Program-made: the position numbers and the translations under genes
Notes under the pieces: model-generated
The model's input: only the letters and a program-made list of their open reading frames with translations
What the model was told of the DNA's origin: nothing
Database searches by the model: none
Part shown: in pieces, positions 19,503 to 28,101 of the stretch
Layout: every line of letters starts with the position of its first letter
Position numbering within the stretch: position 1 is the first letter of the stretch
Assembly: GCF_003634015.1 (NCBI RefSeq)
Contig: NZ_RBII01000001.1
Coordinates: 1 to 64,000 of the forward strand
DNA from: Litorimonas taeanensis
Lineage (GTDB): Bacteria; Pseudomonadota; Alphaproteobacteria; Caulobacterales; Maricaulaceae
Length of the DNA: 64,000 bases
Direction: 5' to 3'

Positions 19503-22343
19503 TTATTTACGCAGCAATATAGGCGCGCCAAATCCTAGCGCGTTTAATCGCTCAGCTTGTGAAGAGGCATCGCCAACGACAATAATCCGCATGGCATCAG
19601 GGCGGATATGGGTGGCCATAAGGGCTTTAGCGGCTTCAAGATCCATGGCTTTCACACGCTCCATACCTTTAGATTGATTATCATCTGGCAGGCCATTTCG
19701 GCTAATGGATTGAACAAGGCGGAGCTTATCACCCAGCGTTTCATTTTTAAGCGCTTGGCCCCGTAACAAGGCTTCCTTGGTTTCGTCTAACTCTTCGGCG
19801 CCCATGTCTTGGCTATGCGACTCTAAAATGCTGTCGATAAGTTCAATACTTTCTTTAGTCGCATTGGTGCGCACTGACGTGCTGACGCCAAATTGCCCTT
19901 GGGTTTCATTACCAGAAGCAAAAGAGCGAATGCCATATGTATAGCCCTTATCCACCCGTAATGTGGTGTTGAGCTTTGAGGTGTAAATGCCGCCAAGCGG
20001 GAAGTTAAGCGCCTCTAGCTCTGCATAAGCAGGGTCAGTCATTGCCAGTGCAGGTCGCTCCATACGAATGACAGATTGTTTGGCTTCTGGAATGTCATAG
20101 AAATAGATTTCTGTTTTTTCGACAGGGGCCAGTTTAGGGAGCGACAGCGCGGCGACTGGGGTCTCGACAGGATCTGATAAAGAGCCGAACACATTCTGTA
20201 CTTCATCTGTTTTGAAGCTTCCGACGATATTTAACGTAGCCGTCGATAAATCATAATGCTTCGCGTAAAACGCTTTCACATCATCCAGAGTAATAGCCCG
20301 GACTTGTGCTTCTGTTCCTGAGCCTGCAATAGATAGAGGGGTTGCCTCAGTATATCGTAATTTGAGTGCTTCACGGCTCGCGATAAAATTCGGGTTCGCT
20401 AATTGGGCGACCGCATTTTGAGCATAGCTTTCTTTTAGCGTTTCAAATTCTTGAGTGTCGAATTTGGGGGCATTAATCATAGCCTTCAAAAGCGCCACCG
20501 TTTTCGGTAAATTACGCGCTAATGTTTTCCCGCGAATGGTTGTGATTTGATCGCCTGTCGAAACCGAGAGCTCAGAACCAATAGCGCCAAGGGCCTCTTC
20601 AAAAGCGGCTGTGTCTAATTCGCCTGCCCCTTTGGTCAACATATCCCCGGTTAGAGCCGCTACGCCGGGCGTTGATAAGGGGGCTCTGATTTTCCCCGCG
20701 TCGAAATCGAGAGAAAACTCAATAAGAGGCACTTCGTCTGATTGAATCCCTACCATTGTAAGGCCATTTTCGCCCGTTCCATGCCAAATTGTGGGGGAGG
20801 GTAGCGTGTAGCTTGCGCCAAATTCAGGTTCAACGGTACGGTCAAAGGAAGATGGCGTAGGCTCAAAAACCCGTGCCGATGGATCGTAAGGCACATCTTT
20901 TTCCGCGCCTTGTACTACGACTTCTTCGACAACAACGGCTTTTTCAGCCCCTTCTAGGCCTAGTTCTATTGCGCCTTTGGGAACGAAACTCGTCGCAACG
21001 TAATGTTTGTCTTTGATATAGCGTTGATACACATCCATGACGTCATCGGCGCTTACAGCGCGTAAGCGTTCAATATCTGTGGTGAAAAAGGCTGGGTCAC
21101 CTTTGAAGACATTATATTCACCAAGGGCAATAGCCTTGCCGAGTGCGCTTTGTACTTCGTCATACACGCCGACCTCAGCTTGGGTTTTGATACGTTCGAG
21201 GGCTTCTGTTGGAATACCATTGCTTTCAAACCGAGCAAAACCTTCCCAAATCGCTGGCATTAGCGCATCAGTGTCTTCTCCTGCTTTTGGGGACACAAAC
21301 AGGTAAAGCTCACCGGCTAATTCTTTCGTATAATTAAAGCCATCAACACGTGTGGTGAGTTGCTGTTCATCAACCAAGACTTCATTCAAGGGCGCGCGTT
21401 TGCCATCAGTAAGGTAGTTTAGAAGAATGTTAAGGGCATAAGCGTCTGGGTGATATTCAGGGACGGCAGGCCAAGCGATAGTCAATTGCGGAACGGTTGC
21501 GAAATTATCTTCATGATTGACTTTTTTGGTCGCGGACAGGCTAGCGGGTTCGGCTTGTGTTTTGGGCGTTGGTTCCGAAGCCGGAATTTCGCCGAAATAT
21601 TTTTCAACCATTGCCTTGGCTTCGTCCATCTCAAAGTCACCTGCAATCGTGACGGTGACATTGTCAGGACGATACCAATCAGCGAAGAAGTTTTTAGTGT
21701 CTTCAAGAGAAGCATTTTCAAGGTCTTCTAAGGACCCGATAACTTGGTGATTATAAGGGTGCCCAACAGGATAAATCGCTTTGCCAATCACATAGAGATT
21801 GTGGCCATAGGCTTGGTTATCGACGCGTTGGCGTTTTTCATTTTTAACGACCTGTTTCTCGCGGTCGATGACGTTTTGATTGACGGTATTGATGAACCAT
21901 CCCAGCTTATCGGCTTCGGCCCATATAATTTTTTCTAATCCATCCTTGGGAACAGCTTGGAAATATTGTGTCATATCATTGGTGGTGAAGCCATTTGTAC
22001 CTTCTCCGCCAATACGCGTATTCATTTCATCAAGACCGCCATAACCAAGGTTTTCGGAATCCAGAAAAAGGAGATGTTCAAAGAGATGGGCAAAACCAGT
22101 CATGCCAGGCTTTTCACGTCCTGAGCCGACATGCACAGCAAGGTCAATAGCGACGACAGGATCGGAGCGATCGACATGAAAAATCACATCGAGCCCGTTA
22201 TCCAAGGTGATTTTTTCAAACTCCAAAGTCGGTAGGGCAGAGGATTCGCTCGATGGGGTGTCCGTTGTTGAGGGGCTCTGATCGCAGGCGATGAGGGCTA
22301 GGGGGGCAAGTAACAGCCCAACATGTTTAAAAGAAAGCGTCAT
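19503..22343 (-). CDS. M16 family zinc protease, two-domain lipoprotein
   Basis: A 946-residue insulinase/pitrilysin-type protease. A lipoprotein signal (LALIAC, Cys20) predicts anchoring in the envelope. The inverted zinc motif HLFEH is at residues 86-90 with the third ligand near E169 (VVKNEKR). The second half is a duplicated, probably non-catalytic M16 domain, as usual for this architecture; the R/Y pair used for substrate binding appears in the C-terminal half (DKGYTYGIRSFAS). The typical role is degradation of peptides in the periplasm. It has its own terminator, and 112 nt separate it from the asparaginase-like gene upstream. Confidence 0.94.
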   Translation of the reverse strand: MTLSFKHVGLLLAPLALIACDQSPSTTDTPSSESSALPTLEFEKITLDNGLDVIFHVDRSDPVVAIDLAVHVGSGREKPGMTGFAHLFEHLLFLDSENLGYGGLDEMNTRIGGEGTNGFTTNDMTQYFQAVPKDGLEKIIWAEADKLGWFINTVNQNVIDREKQVVKNEKRQRVDNQAYGHNLYVIGKAIYPVGHPYNHQVIGSLEDLENASLEDTKNFFADWYRPDNVTVTIAGDFEMDEAKAMVEKYFGEIPASEPTPKTQAEPASLSATKKVNHEDNFATVPQLTIAWPAVPEYHPDAYALNILLNYLTDGKRAPLNEVLVDEQQLTTRVDGFNYTKELAGELYLFVSPKAGEDTDALMPAIWEGFARFESNGIPTEALERIKTQAEVGVYDEVQSALGKAIALGEYNVFKGDPAFFTTDIERLRAVSADDVMDVYQRYIKDKHYVATSFVPKGAIELGLEGAEKAVVVEEVVVQGAEKDVPYDPSARVFEPTPSSFDRTVEPEFGASYTLPSPTIWHGTGENGLTMVGIQSDEVPLIEFSLDFDAGKIRAPLSTPGVAALTGDMLTKGAGELDTAAFEEALGAIGSELSVSTGDQITTIRGKTLARNLPKTVALLKAMINAPKFDTQEFETLKESYAQNAVAQLANPNFIASREALKLRYTEATPLSIAGSGTEAQVRAITLDDVKAFYAKHYDLSTATLNIVGSFKTDEVQNVFGSLSDPVETPVAALSLPKLAPVEKTEIYFYDIPEAKQSVIRMERPALAMTDPAYAELEALNFPLGGIYTSKLNTTLRVDKGYTYGIRSFASGNETQGQFGVSTSVRTNATKESIELIDSILESHSQDMGAEELDETKEALLRGQALKNETLGDKLRLVQSISRNGLPDDNQSKGMERVKAMDLEAAKALMATHIRPDAMRIIVVGDASSQAERLNALGFGAPILLRK

Positions 22344-22455
22344 GAAGATATCCCAAATTATATTATTTAGGAAAATATAGGCTATGATTTACTGTTTGTC
22401 GATAAAAATACGGAGAGTCCAGAGGACTTAATTAAGAAGCGCAAAGTTTGAGCAC

Positions 22456-22950
22456 TTATCGGTCAAAACGCCCTGATTGCGTATTTTTATGGATGTCTTG
22501 GGCGTTGAACACCTGTCCGTTCATCACGCCATAAACTCCATTAGGTAGAGTCTGAGCGGCAATAATGGCGCCGCCCACATTGAAGCCAGCATCAGATTTT
22601 CCCAAGGATTGCGGACGCATGGCCCCCGTCAATACAACGGTTTTACCCTCTACTTTGCCATCTAAATATTTGGCTGTTAACTCCATGGAGCCTGTACCGT
22701 GTGTGATGACAATGCGGTCCTCAGGCGTTGCATTTACAGATTTCAAGATGATGTCTCTATGCTCATCTGTCATGTCTAGGCTGTCCATTTTCATCAGAAC
22801 ATGCAGCCGTGGACTGTCACAGCGTCCAGTTTTGAGTATGTTTTGCACCCGCGTTTTGCCGCCACCGCCAAAAATAAGACTTTCTGTCAGCGTGTCGTGA
22901 ATTTTGTCGAGCGTGCCGCCCGTAATCAATATGGCAAGATTAGAATTCAT
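22456..22950 (-). CDS. Short asparaginase-like protein (N-terminal domain only)
   Basis: A 164-residue protein that matches only the N-terminal half of L-asparaginase (normally about 330 residues). The first catalytic Thr is present in ITGGTLDKIHD (T13). The second motif, normally HGTDT, reads HGTGSM (T86, G87), so the conserved Asp is missing. The stretch MRPQSLGKSDAGFNVGGAI corresponds to the asparaginase MRP segment. Such stand-alone half proteins form a known family annotated as asparaginase domain proteins. Whether it hydrolyses asparagine is doubtful. GGGAG lies just before the ATG. It is divergent from panD, and the two share a 144-nt promoter region. Confidence 0.8.
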   Translation of the reverse strand: MNSNLAILITGGTLDKIHDTLTESLIFGGGGKTRVQNILKTGRCDSPRLHVLMKMDSLDMTDEHRDIILKSVNATPEDRIVITHGTGSMELTAKYLDGKVEGKTVVLTGAMRPQSLGKSDAGFNVGGAIIAAQTLPNGVYGVMNGQVFNAQDIHKNTQSGRFDR

Positions 22951-23041
22951 AGCTCCCTCTAAGCAAAAACGACTCTGAGTCCAAGATGAATGTCAGGTAA
23001 ACAGTAAGTTGAGCTGTCACAAATTTATCTGGCTTCTTCTT

Positions 23042-23070
23042 TTGTAATGTGGGCTTCGTGCCTATATAGG
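23042..23070 (+). promoter_or_regulatory. Candidate promoter of panD
   Basis: TTGTAA at 23042-23047 and TATAGG at 23065-23070 are separated by 17 nt, a fair sigma-70 arrangement, 24 nt before the panD start. By-eye assignment only. Confidence 0.3.
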
Positions 23071-23094
23071 GCAGGAAGACAATTGGAGGGCAGT

Positions 23095-23457
23095 ATGCTT
23101 TTAACGATGATGAAAGGCAAAATTCACCGAGCAACGGTGACACAAGCTGATCTACATTACGAAGGTTCGATTTCTATCGACCAAGACTTACTCGATCGCG
23201 CTGGTATTCTGGCGAATGAGCAGGTTGATATTTTAAATATCACAAATGGGGAGCGTTTTACGACTTATGCGATAACCGCGCCCCGTGGATCAAAAACTTT
23301 TGGTTTAAACGGTGCTGCCGCACGCCGCGTCCAGCTTGGTGATAAAATTATCATTATAACATATTGCCAAATGGAAGCTGAAAAGGCGCGTAATTACGCA
23401 CCGAACGTCGTTTTATTGGATGAAGATAACGAAGTGATACTTCCGCCGGCGCATTAA
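23095..23457 (+). CDS. panD: Aspartate 1-decarboxylase proenzyme
   Basis: PanD decarboxylates L-aspartate to beta-alanine for pantothenate and coenzyme A. The 120-residue product has the self-processing site G24-S25 in HYEGSIS, where cleavage generates the pyruvoyl cofactor. K9 and the NGAAAR segment (about residues 72-77) complete the active site. The ATG at 23095 is chosen because TTGGAGGG at 23083-23090 is well spaced and family members begin MLxTMxxGKIHR; an in-frame upstream ATG would add a 16-residue extension across the promoter. The gene stands alone here, without panBC, and ends in a terminator. Confidence 0.96.
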   Translation: MLLTMMKGKIHRATVTQADLHYEGSISIDQDLLDRAGILANEQVDILNITNGERFTTYAITAPRGSKTFGLNGAAARRVQLGDKIIIITYCQMEAEKARNYAPNVVLLDEDNEVILPPAH

Positions 23458-23493
23458 ACTTTACGGCCCTGAGGCGATTGACATAATTGAAGT

Positions 23494-23530
23494 AAAAAAG
23501 GCGATCATTTTATGACCGCCTTTTCTTTTA
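23494..23530 (+). terminator. Terminator after panD, probably bidirectional
   Basis: AAAAGGCGATCA at 23496-23507 pairs with TGACCGCCTTTT at 23513-23524 (one mismatch) and is followed by CTTTTA. The A-run on the 5' side gives a T-run on the other strand, so it can also stop transcripts from the SIMPL gene that ends at 23546. Confidence 0.8.
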
Positions 23531-23545
23531 TTAGTTCGCTGCCCT

Positions 23546-24259
23546 CTATTCTTCGATAGCGTATGATAGGTTAACTGTTACGCTCATAGATTGCTCTCCG
23601 GGCGAGATTTGTGTCGACGCATCGCTCTCTGCACGTACAGACATCATCATGGGGCGCGGTGAAGGGTTATAATTGCTCTCATTCAGACTGAGCAACGGCC
23701 CCAATTTCACACCAGCGGCAAGGGCCATCCTTTGCGCTTTGGCCTTTGCCTCTTTAATCGCTTTTTCTCTGGCTTGAGACATTGCATTTGTTGGGTCAGA
23801 CAGAGAAAATTCTACACCATTTATGTTGTTTATACCTGCACTCACCAAAGCATCTAGCATAGTTCCGACAGATTCTAGATTTTCGCTCTTCACCGTTAAT
23901 GTATTGCGCGCTTCGTAGCCGTTAATTTTTGGGGCTTGGCGATTGCTGTAATCGTAACGGGGTTGAAGCGATAATTGGCTCGTCTGAATATTCTTTTTTT
24001 CAATGCCTGCCGTTTCTAAGGCATCAAAGACAGTCGTCATAAAACTAGCATTATTCTGCATGGCTTCACGCGCTGATTTCCCCTCACTGACCACGCCTGC
24101 CGTAACAGTTGCACGGTCTGGGGCCGCGGAAACCGCGCCTGTCGCACTGACTTGAATACTTGGTGGGTTTGCATTGCCTGTCGTGATATAGGTTGGGCCA
24201 CCTGAGTTGCACGCGGCCATTCCAAGTGAGGCAGCGCCTCCTAAAATCCAATTTTTCAT
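23546..24259 (-). CDS. SIMPL domain (DUF541) lipoprotein
   Basis: A 237-residue envelope protein of the SIMPL/DUF541 family, whose members have been linked to outer-membrane and stress functions but have no defined enzymatic role. A lipoprotein signal is visible (GMAAC), followed by a Gly/Ser linker and then the domain with VSATGAVSAAPDRATVTAGVVS and, near the middle, REKAIKEAKAKAQRMALAAGVKLGP-type helices. I start at the ATG 24259 because GGAGAA lies eight bases upstream; an in-frame TTG four codons earlier overlaps that ribosome site. It converges on panD and is divergent from the flavoprotein gene. Confidence 0.9.
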   Translation of the reverse strand: MKNWILGGAASLGMAACNSGGPTYITTGNANPPSIQVSATGAVSAAPDRATVTAGVVSEGKSAREAMQNNASFMTTVFDALETAGIEKKNIQTSQLSLQPRYDYSNRQAPKINGYEARNTLTVKSENLESVGTMLDALVSAGINNINGVEFSLSDPTNAMSQAREKAIKEAKAKAQRMALAAGVKLGPLLSLNESNYNPSPRPMMMSVRAESDASTQISPGEQSMSVTVNLSYAIEE

Positions 24260-24408
24260 AAAATTCTCCAATTTTTTATTAGGCTATGTCTCTTGTCTAT
24301 AGTTGGCAAATGTCACAGCCTCTGACACAAGCATAGCATAATGAACCCGTCGCATTGCTGAATAATATGGCCGTTTTGAGACTGAAAGACAGAGAATACA
24401 GGTAAATT

Positions 24409-25632
24409 ATGGTGAAATCGGTTGTTATTATTGGGGCCTCTCATGCGGCGGCCCAGACATGCGTTAGTCTCCGACAAGGGGGCTGGGAAGGCGATATAAC
24501 CGTTATCGGCGATGAAGCGGTTTTACCCTATCACAGGCCGCCTCTATCAAAGGATTTTCTATCCGGCCAAAAATCAATTGATGATATTCTTATTCGTCCA
24601 GCGGAAGTGTATGAAAAAGCGAAGATAGATTTGAAGCTTGGTCATCGGGTCGGTTCTATTAATCGTCACGAAAAATCAGTTTTGACAGATGACGGTCAGG
24701 TGTTTTCTTATGATAAACTTGTCCTCACAACTGGCGCAAGAATAAGGCGATTACCTATTGCAGGCGAAGATTTAGAGGGTGTGTTCTATCTGCGCGATAC
24801 AAAAGACGTATTGGCCATAAAAGCAAAGGCTGAAACCGCCACAAAGGCCGTCATCATTGGCGGCGGATATATTGGATTAGAAACAGCCGCGTCTTTGCGA
24901 AAACAAGGCCTTGAAGTGGTTGTTTTGGAAGCCATGCCACGGATTTTACAACGAGTGACCGCCCCAGAGATGTCTCAGTTTTACAAGCGTATTCATAAAG
25001 AAGAAGGCGTAGAAATCTTTGAGACTGTTATTGCCTCTGAAATTCAAAAAACGGATAAGGGCTTATCCGTTTCGACGTCCTGTGAAAAAACGTTCCAGGC
25101 AGATATGGTGATCATTGGAATTGGGGTAATCCCTAATATTGATTTGGCAGAAACGGCAGGACTGAACATTGGAAATGGCATAGAGGTCAATGCATTTTGT
25201 CAAACCTCTGACCCCGATATCTATGCGGCCGGAGATGTAAGCTGGCATTACAACGCGATTTATGACACCCATCTGAGACTGGAATCGGTTCCGAATGCGA
25301 CGGAACAAGCCAAGGTGGTGGCGCAACATATTAATGGGACGCCCAAGCCTTATAATAGCCTGCCTTGGTTCTGGTCTGATCAGTTTGATTTGAAGCTACA
25401 AATCGCTGGCCTCTCAACAGGCTATGATGAGGTGATTATTCGCGGTGATGCCGAGACAAGCCGTAATTTTGCGGCTTATTATTTTAAGAAGGGCCGATTC
25501 ATTGCGGTCGATGCCGTGAATGCCCCGCGTGACTTTATGTTTGGAAAAATGTCCCTGACTAAAGGGGTGAATTTAGACAGGTCAAAGCTCGCCAATCTTT
25601 CAATTGATTTGAAGAATTGCGTGGCCCTCTAA
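24409..25632 (+). CDS. FAD-dependent oxidoreductase (ferredoxin/rubredoxin reductase type)
   Basis: A 407-residue flavoprotein of the class that passes electrons from NAD(P)H to a ferredoxin or rubredoxin, often for a P450 or a ring hydroxylase. The FAD-binding VVIIGASHAAAQTC (residues 5-18) takes the place of GxGxxG with GASHAA. The PYHRPPLSKDFL segment follows, the NAD site is VIIGGGYIGLETAASL (about 147-162), and the second FAD motif is IYAAGDV. A reductase C-terminal domain ends the protein. No partner ferredoxin or oxygenase gene is adjacent, so the physiological partner is unknown. The stop is 16 nt before the 3' end of a minus-strand tRNA. Confidence 0.92.
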   Translation: MVKSVVIIGASHAAAQTCVSLRQGGWEGDITVIGDEAVLPYHRPPLSKDFLSGQKSIDDILIRPAEVYEKAKIDLKLGHRVGSINRHEKSVLTDDGQVFSYDKLVLTTGARIRRLPIAGEDLEGVFYLRDTKDVLAIKAKAETATKAVIIGGGYIGLETAASLRKQGLEVVVLEAMPRILQRVTAPEMSQFYKRIHKEEGVEIFETVIASEIQKTDKGLSVSTSCEKTFQADMVIIGIGVIPNIDLAETAGLNIGNGIEVNAFCQTSDPDIYAAGDVSWHYNAIYDTHLRLESVPNATEQAKVVAQHINGTPKPYNSLPWFWSDQFDLKLQIAGLSTGYDEVIIRGDAETSRNFAAYYFKKGRFIAVDAVNAPRDFMFGKMSLTKGVNLDRSKLANLSIDLKNCVAL

Positions 25633-25648
25633 AGGGTCAAAATAAGAG

Positions 25649-25725
25649 TGGTAGGGGGAGAGGGACTCGAACCCCCGACCAATCCGTTATGAGCGGACGG
25701 CTCTAACCAACTGAGCTATCCCCCC
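25649..25725 (-). tRNA. tRNA with CAU anticodon (Ile2 or elongator Met)
   Basis: A 77-nt cloverleaf with encoded CCA. The acceptor stem GGGGGGA/TCCCCCT has a G-U at its end. The D arm is GCTC-AGTTGGTTA-GAGC, the anticodon stem GTCCG/CGGAT encloses CTCATAA, and the T loop is TTCGAGT. CAU is shared by initiator Met, elongator Met and the lysidine-modified Ile2. It is not an initiator, because the anticodon stem lacks the three consecutive G-C pairs. The TTGGTC variable loop resembles Ile2, but this does not decide it. Confidence 0.95.
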
Positions 25726-25793
25726 ATTCAGGACCTGCTCTACAGAATGACCGTTCTATAGCGGTAGGAGAGCGGACTGCAAAGCCTCTTTGT

Positions 25794-27269
25794 CTAGTTT
25801 GTCAGCACTTTTTCCACGCTTGATTTCCAAGCTTTTAATACGGTTTCCCGTGTTTCGGCATCCATATCGGGTTCGAACCGTTCATCAAGCTGCCATGCCG
25901 CTTTTACAGTATCAAGCGAATCATAAACGCCTGCGCCAATTGCAGCGAGGGCGGCTGCACCGAAGGCTGTGGTTTCAAGCACTTTTGGGCGCTCTACAGG
26001 GATATCCAACACGCCAGAGAGGTAGTCCACCATCCAATCATTCGCCACCATGCCGCCATCGACTCTCAGAACTTTGGGGTCTACGCCGTCTTGGGCCATC
26101 GCCGTAAAAAGGTCATAAGTTTGATAGCAAACGCTCTCTATTGTGGCGCGGATAATTTCTGCTCGGCCCGTATCGCGGCTTAACCCAAATAAGCCGCCGC
26201 GCGCATCAGGGTCCCAATGCGGCGCGCCGAGCCCCGTGAAAGCGGGGACAAGATAAACCCCTTTATTACTCTCAAGGCTCCTGCAATATTTCTCTGTGTC
26301 GCGCGCGCTTTTGATAATCTGTATGCCATCACGCAGCCATTGGACGGCGGCGCCTGCTATAAATATTGACCCTTCAAGCGCATATGTAACCTGTCCCTCT
26401 AGGCGGTAGCAAATCGTGGAGAGCAAGCGATTCTTGGAAGTCACACATTCCTCGCCTGTGTTTAGGATGACAAAACAGCCTGTGCCATATGTCGATTTAA
26501 TGTCACCGACCTCAAAACAGGCTTGACCAATCGCGGCGGCTTGCTGGTCGCCTGCGACGCCCAGAATAGGGATGTCTTCATTCAATACGGTGCAGGTGCC
26601 GAAATCAGCGACGCAGTCTTTCACATCCGCAAGGCCCGAGCGGGGGACGTTGAATAGCTGAAGTAAATCCTCATCCCAACATTGCGTGTGAATATTAAAC
26701 AGGTTTGTTCGGCTCGCATTGGTGGCATCTGTGGCGTGGCTTTTGCCTTCTGTTAAGCGCCAAATCAGAAAGCAATCGACAGTCCCGAAAGCGAGCTTGC
26801 CTGTCTTGGCAAGGTCTCGTGCGCCCTCGACTTCGTCTAAAATCCAAGCAATTTTACTCGCGCTGAAATAGGGGTCGTGAAGCAGACCTGTTTTTGCATT
26901 CAACTTTTCTATGGGGAAGGTTTTCGCCATCTTACGGCAGACAGCGGCCGTTCTGCGGTCTTGCCATACAATTGCATTATAGAGGCATTCACCCGTTTCG
27001 CGGTTCCAGACTAAAGTTGTCTCGCGCTGGTTTGTGATGCCTATGCCTTTGACTTGATGGTTATTATCTTCGCAAAACTCATGGGCATCTTGGAGCGTTT
27101 TCAGAACAGATTGCCATATGGTTTCTGGGTCGTGTTCAACCCATCCATCTTGGGGATAAATTTGCGGAAATTCACGTTGGGCCGTAAAGAGAATTTTGCC
27201 TTTGGGCGAAAAAACTAAAGTGCGCGAACTTGTCGTGCCTTGGTCAATAGATAAAATAACATCGCTCAT
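25794..27269 (-). CDS. glpK: Glycerol kinase
   Basis: GlpK phosphorylates glycerol to glycerol 3-phosphate with ATP, trapping glycerol for lipid synthesis or glycolysis. The 491-residue product has the normal length for this FGGY kinase. It starts MSDVILSIDQGTTSSRTLVF (phosphate-binding loop), has NQRETTLVWNRETG and IVWQDRRTA in the substrate lobe, and ends with the ATP-lobe motif RVDGGMVANDWMVDYL near residue 400. No glpF or glpD lies nearby. No clear Shine-Dalgarno precedes the ATG. It is divergent from the sterol-desaturase-family gene with 85 nt between. Confidence 0.96.
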   Translation of the reverse strand: MSDVILSIDQGTTSSRTLVFSPKGKILFTAQREFPQIYPQDGWVEHDPETIWQSVLKTLQDAHEFCEDNNHQVKGIGITNQRETTLVWNRETGECLYNAIVWQDRRTAAVCRKMAKTFPIEKLNAKTGLLHDPYFSASKIAWILDEVEGARDLAKTGKLAFGTVDCFLIWRLTEGKSHATDATNASRTNLFNIHTQCWDEDLLQLFNVPRSGLADVKDCVADFGTCTVLNEDIPILGVAGDQQAAAIGQACFEVGDIKSTYGTGCFVILNTGEECVTSKNRLLSTICYRLEGQVTYALEGSIFIAGAAVQWLRDGIQIIKSARDTEKYCRSLESNKGVYLVPAFTGLGAPHWDPDARGGLFGLSRDTGRAEIIRATIESVCYQTYDLFTAMAQDGVDPKVLRVDGGMVANDWMVDYLSGVLDIPVERPKVLETTAFGAAALAAIGAGVYDSLDTVKAAWQLDERFEPDMDAETRETVLKAWKSSVEKVLTN

Positions 27270-27354
27270 AAGGGGACTTTAATTAAGGTTTCGGCGTGGT
27301 CAATTTTAATTATGCAGCATAGCGTCTGGGTCTTTTGCGGCCTATACCTATGCT

Positions 27355-28101
27355 ATGAATGGTTGGCCAATCCCCATAGAACAAAGTGTCATCACATATC
27401 TGGCGTTTACAGCGATAATTATTGCTCGTTATTTCGCCATTGTATGGCCCATTCATTGGGCGCTGTGGAAAAAGACGCCCAAGCGGGCGCGAAGGTTGTC
27501 AAAGAGAGAGCCAACTGCCGCCACCATACGGAATGAAATTACCCTCTCTGTCCTTAGCGCCTTTATCTATGCGCTACCTGCCGCGATAGTCGTTGAGATG
27601 TGGAAGGCGGGCGGGACGGCGCTTTATAGTGGATGGCCCCAAAGTGTATGGGGGTGGCTATATCTACCATTCTCTATAATGGTTTATTTAATTGTGCAGG
27701 ATAGTTGGTTTTATTTTACGCACCGCCTGATGCACCACAGGCGTTTATTTAAATGGACACATGCGGGGCATCATCGATCCGTCCAGCCTACGCCTTGGGC
27801 GAGCTTTTCCTTTGATCCAATAGAAGCCGTAAGCTCCGCTTGGCTCCTCCCTGTCATGGCGCTGTTTGTTCCGCTTCATATAGCTATGGCGCTATTCCTC
27901 TTAATGCTCATGACGATAAACGCCGTTTTTAATCATGCAGGTTGGGAAGTCTATCCTGAGCGCTGGATTCGCGGATGGTGGGGGCGGCACATCATTACTG
28001 CCAGTCACCACAATCTTCACCACACAAAGTTCAAAGGAAATTATGGCCTATATTTCAGGTTCTGGGATAAATTATGCGAAACAGATATTGGTGTGGATTA
28101 G
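27355..28101 (+). CDS. Sterol desaturase / fatty acid hydroxylase family membrane protein
   Basis: A 248-residue integral membrane di-iron oxygenase. The histidine clusters of the superfamily are all present: HRLMHH at 123-128, HAGHH at 136-140, NHAG at 193-196 and HHNLHH at 218-223, between about four hydrophobic segments. Relatives hydroxylate or desaturate sterols, fatty acids or carotenoids, and the substrate here cannot be assigned. The electron donor could be a ferredoxin; a reductase of the right kind lies about 2 kb upstream, but the link is speculative. Its stop overlaps the stop of the convergent HEPN-like gene by 4 nt. Confidence 0.92.
   Translation: MNGWPIPIEQSVITYLAFTAIIIARYFAIVWPIHWALWKKTPKRARRLSKREPTAATIRNEITLSVLSAFIYALPAAIVVEMWKAGGTALYSGWPQSVWGWLYLPFSIMVYLIVQDSWFYFTHRLMHHRRLFKWTHAGHHRSVQPTPWASFSFDPIEAVSSAWLLPVMALFVPLHIAMALFLLMLMTINAVFNHAGWEVYPERWIRGWWGRHIITASHHNLHHTKFKGNYGLYFRFWDKLCETDIGVD

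Noticed and set aside
24260-24271. Upstream TTG start of the SIMPL protein
   Set aside because: The TTG overlaps the GGAG ribosome site that is correctly placed for the ATG at 24259.
24409-28101. A ferredoxin-reductase plus sterol-desaturase oxygenase system
   Set aside because: The two genes are both plausible parts, but a tRNA and glpK on the other strand lie between them, so there is no operon or shared control to support a joint system.
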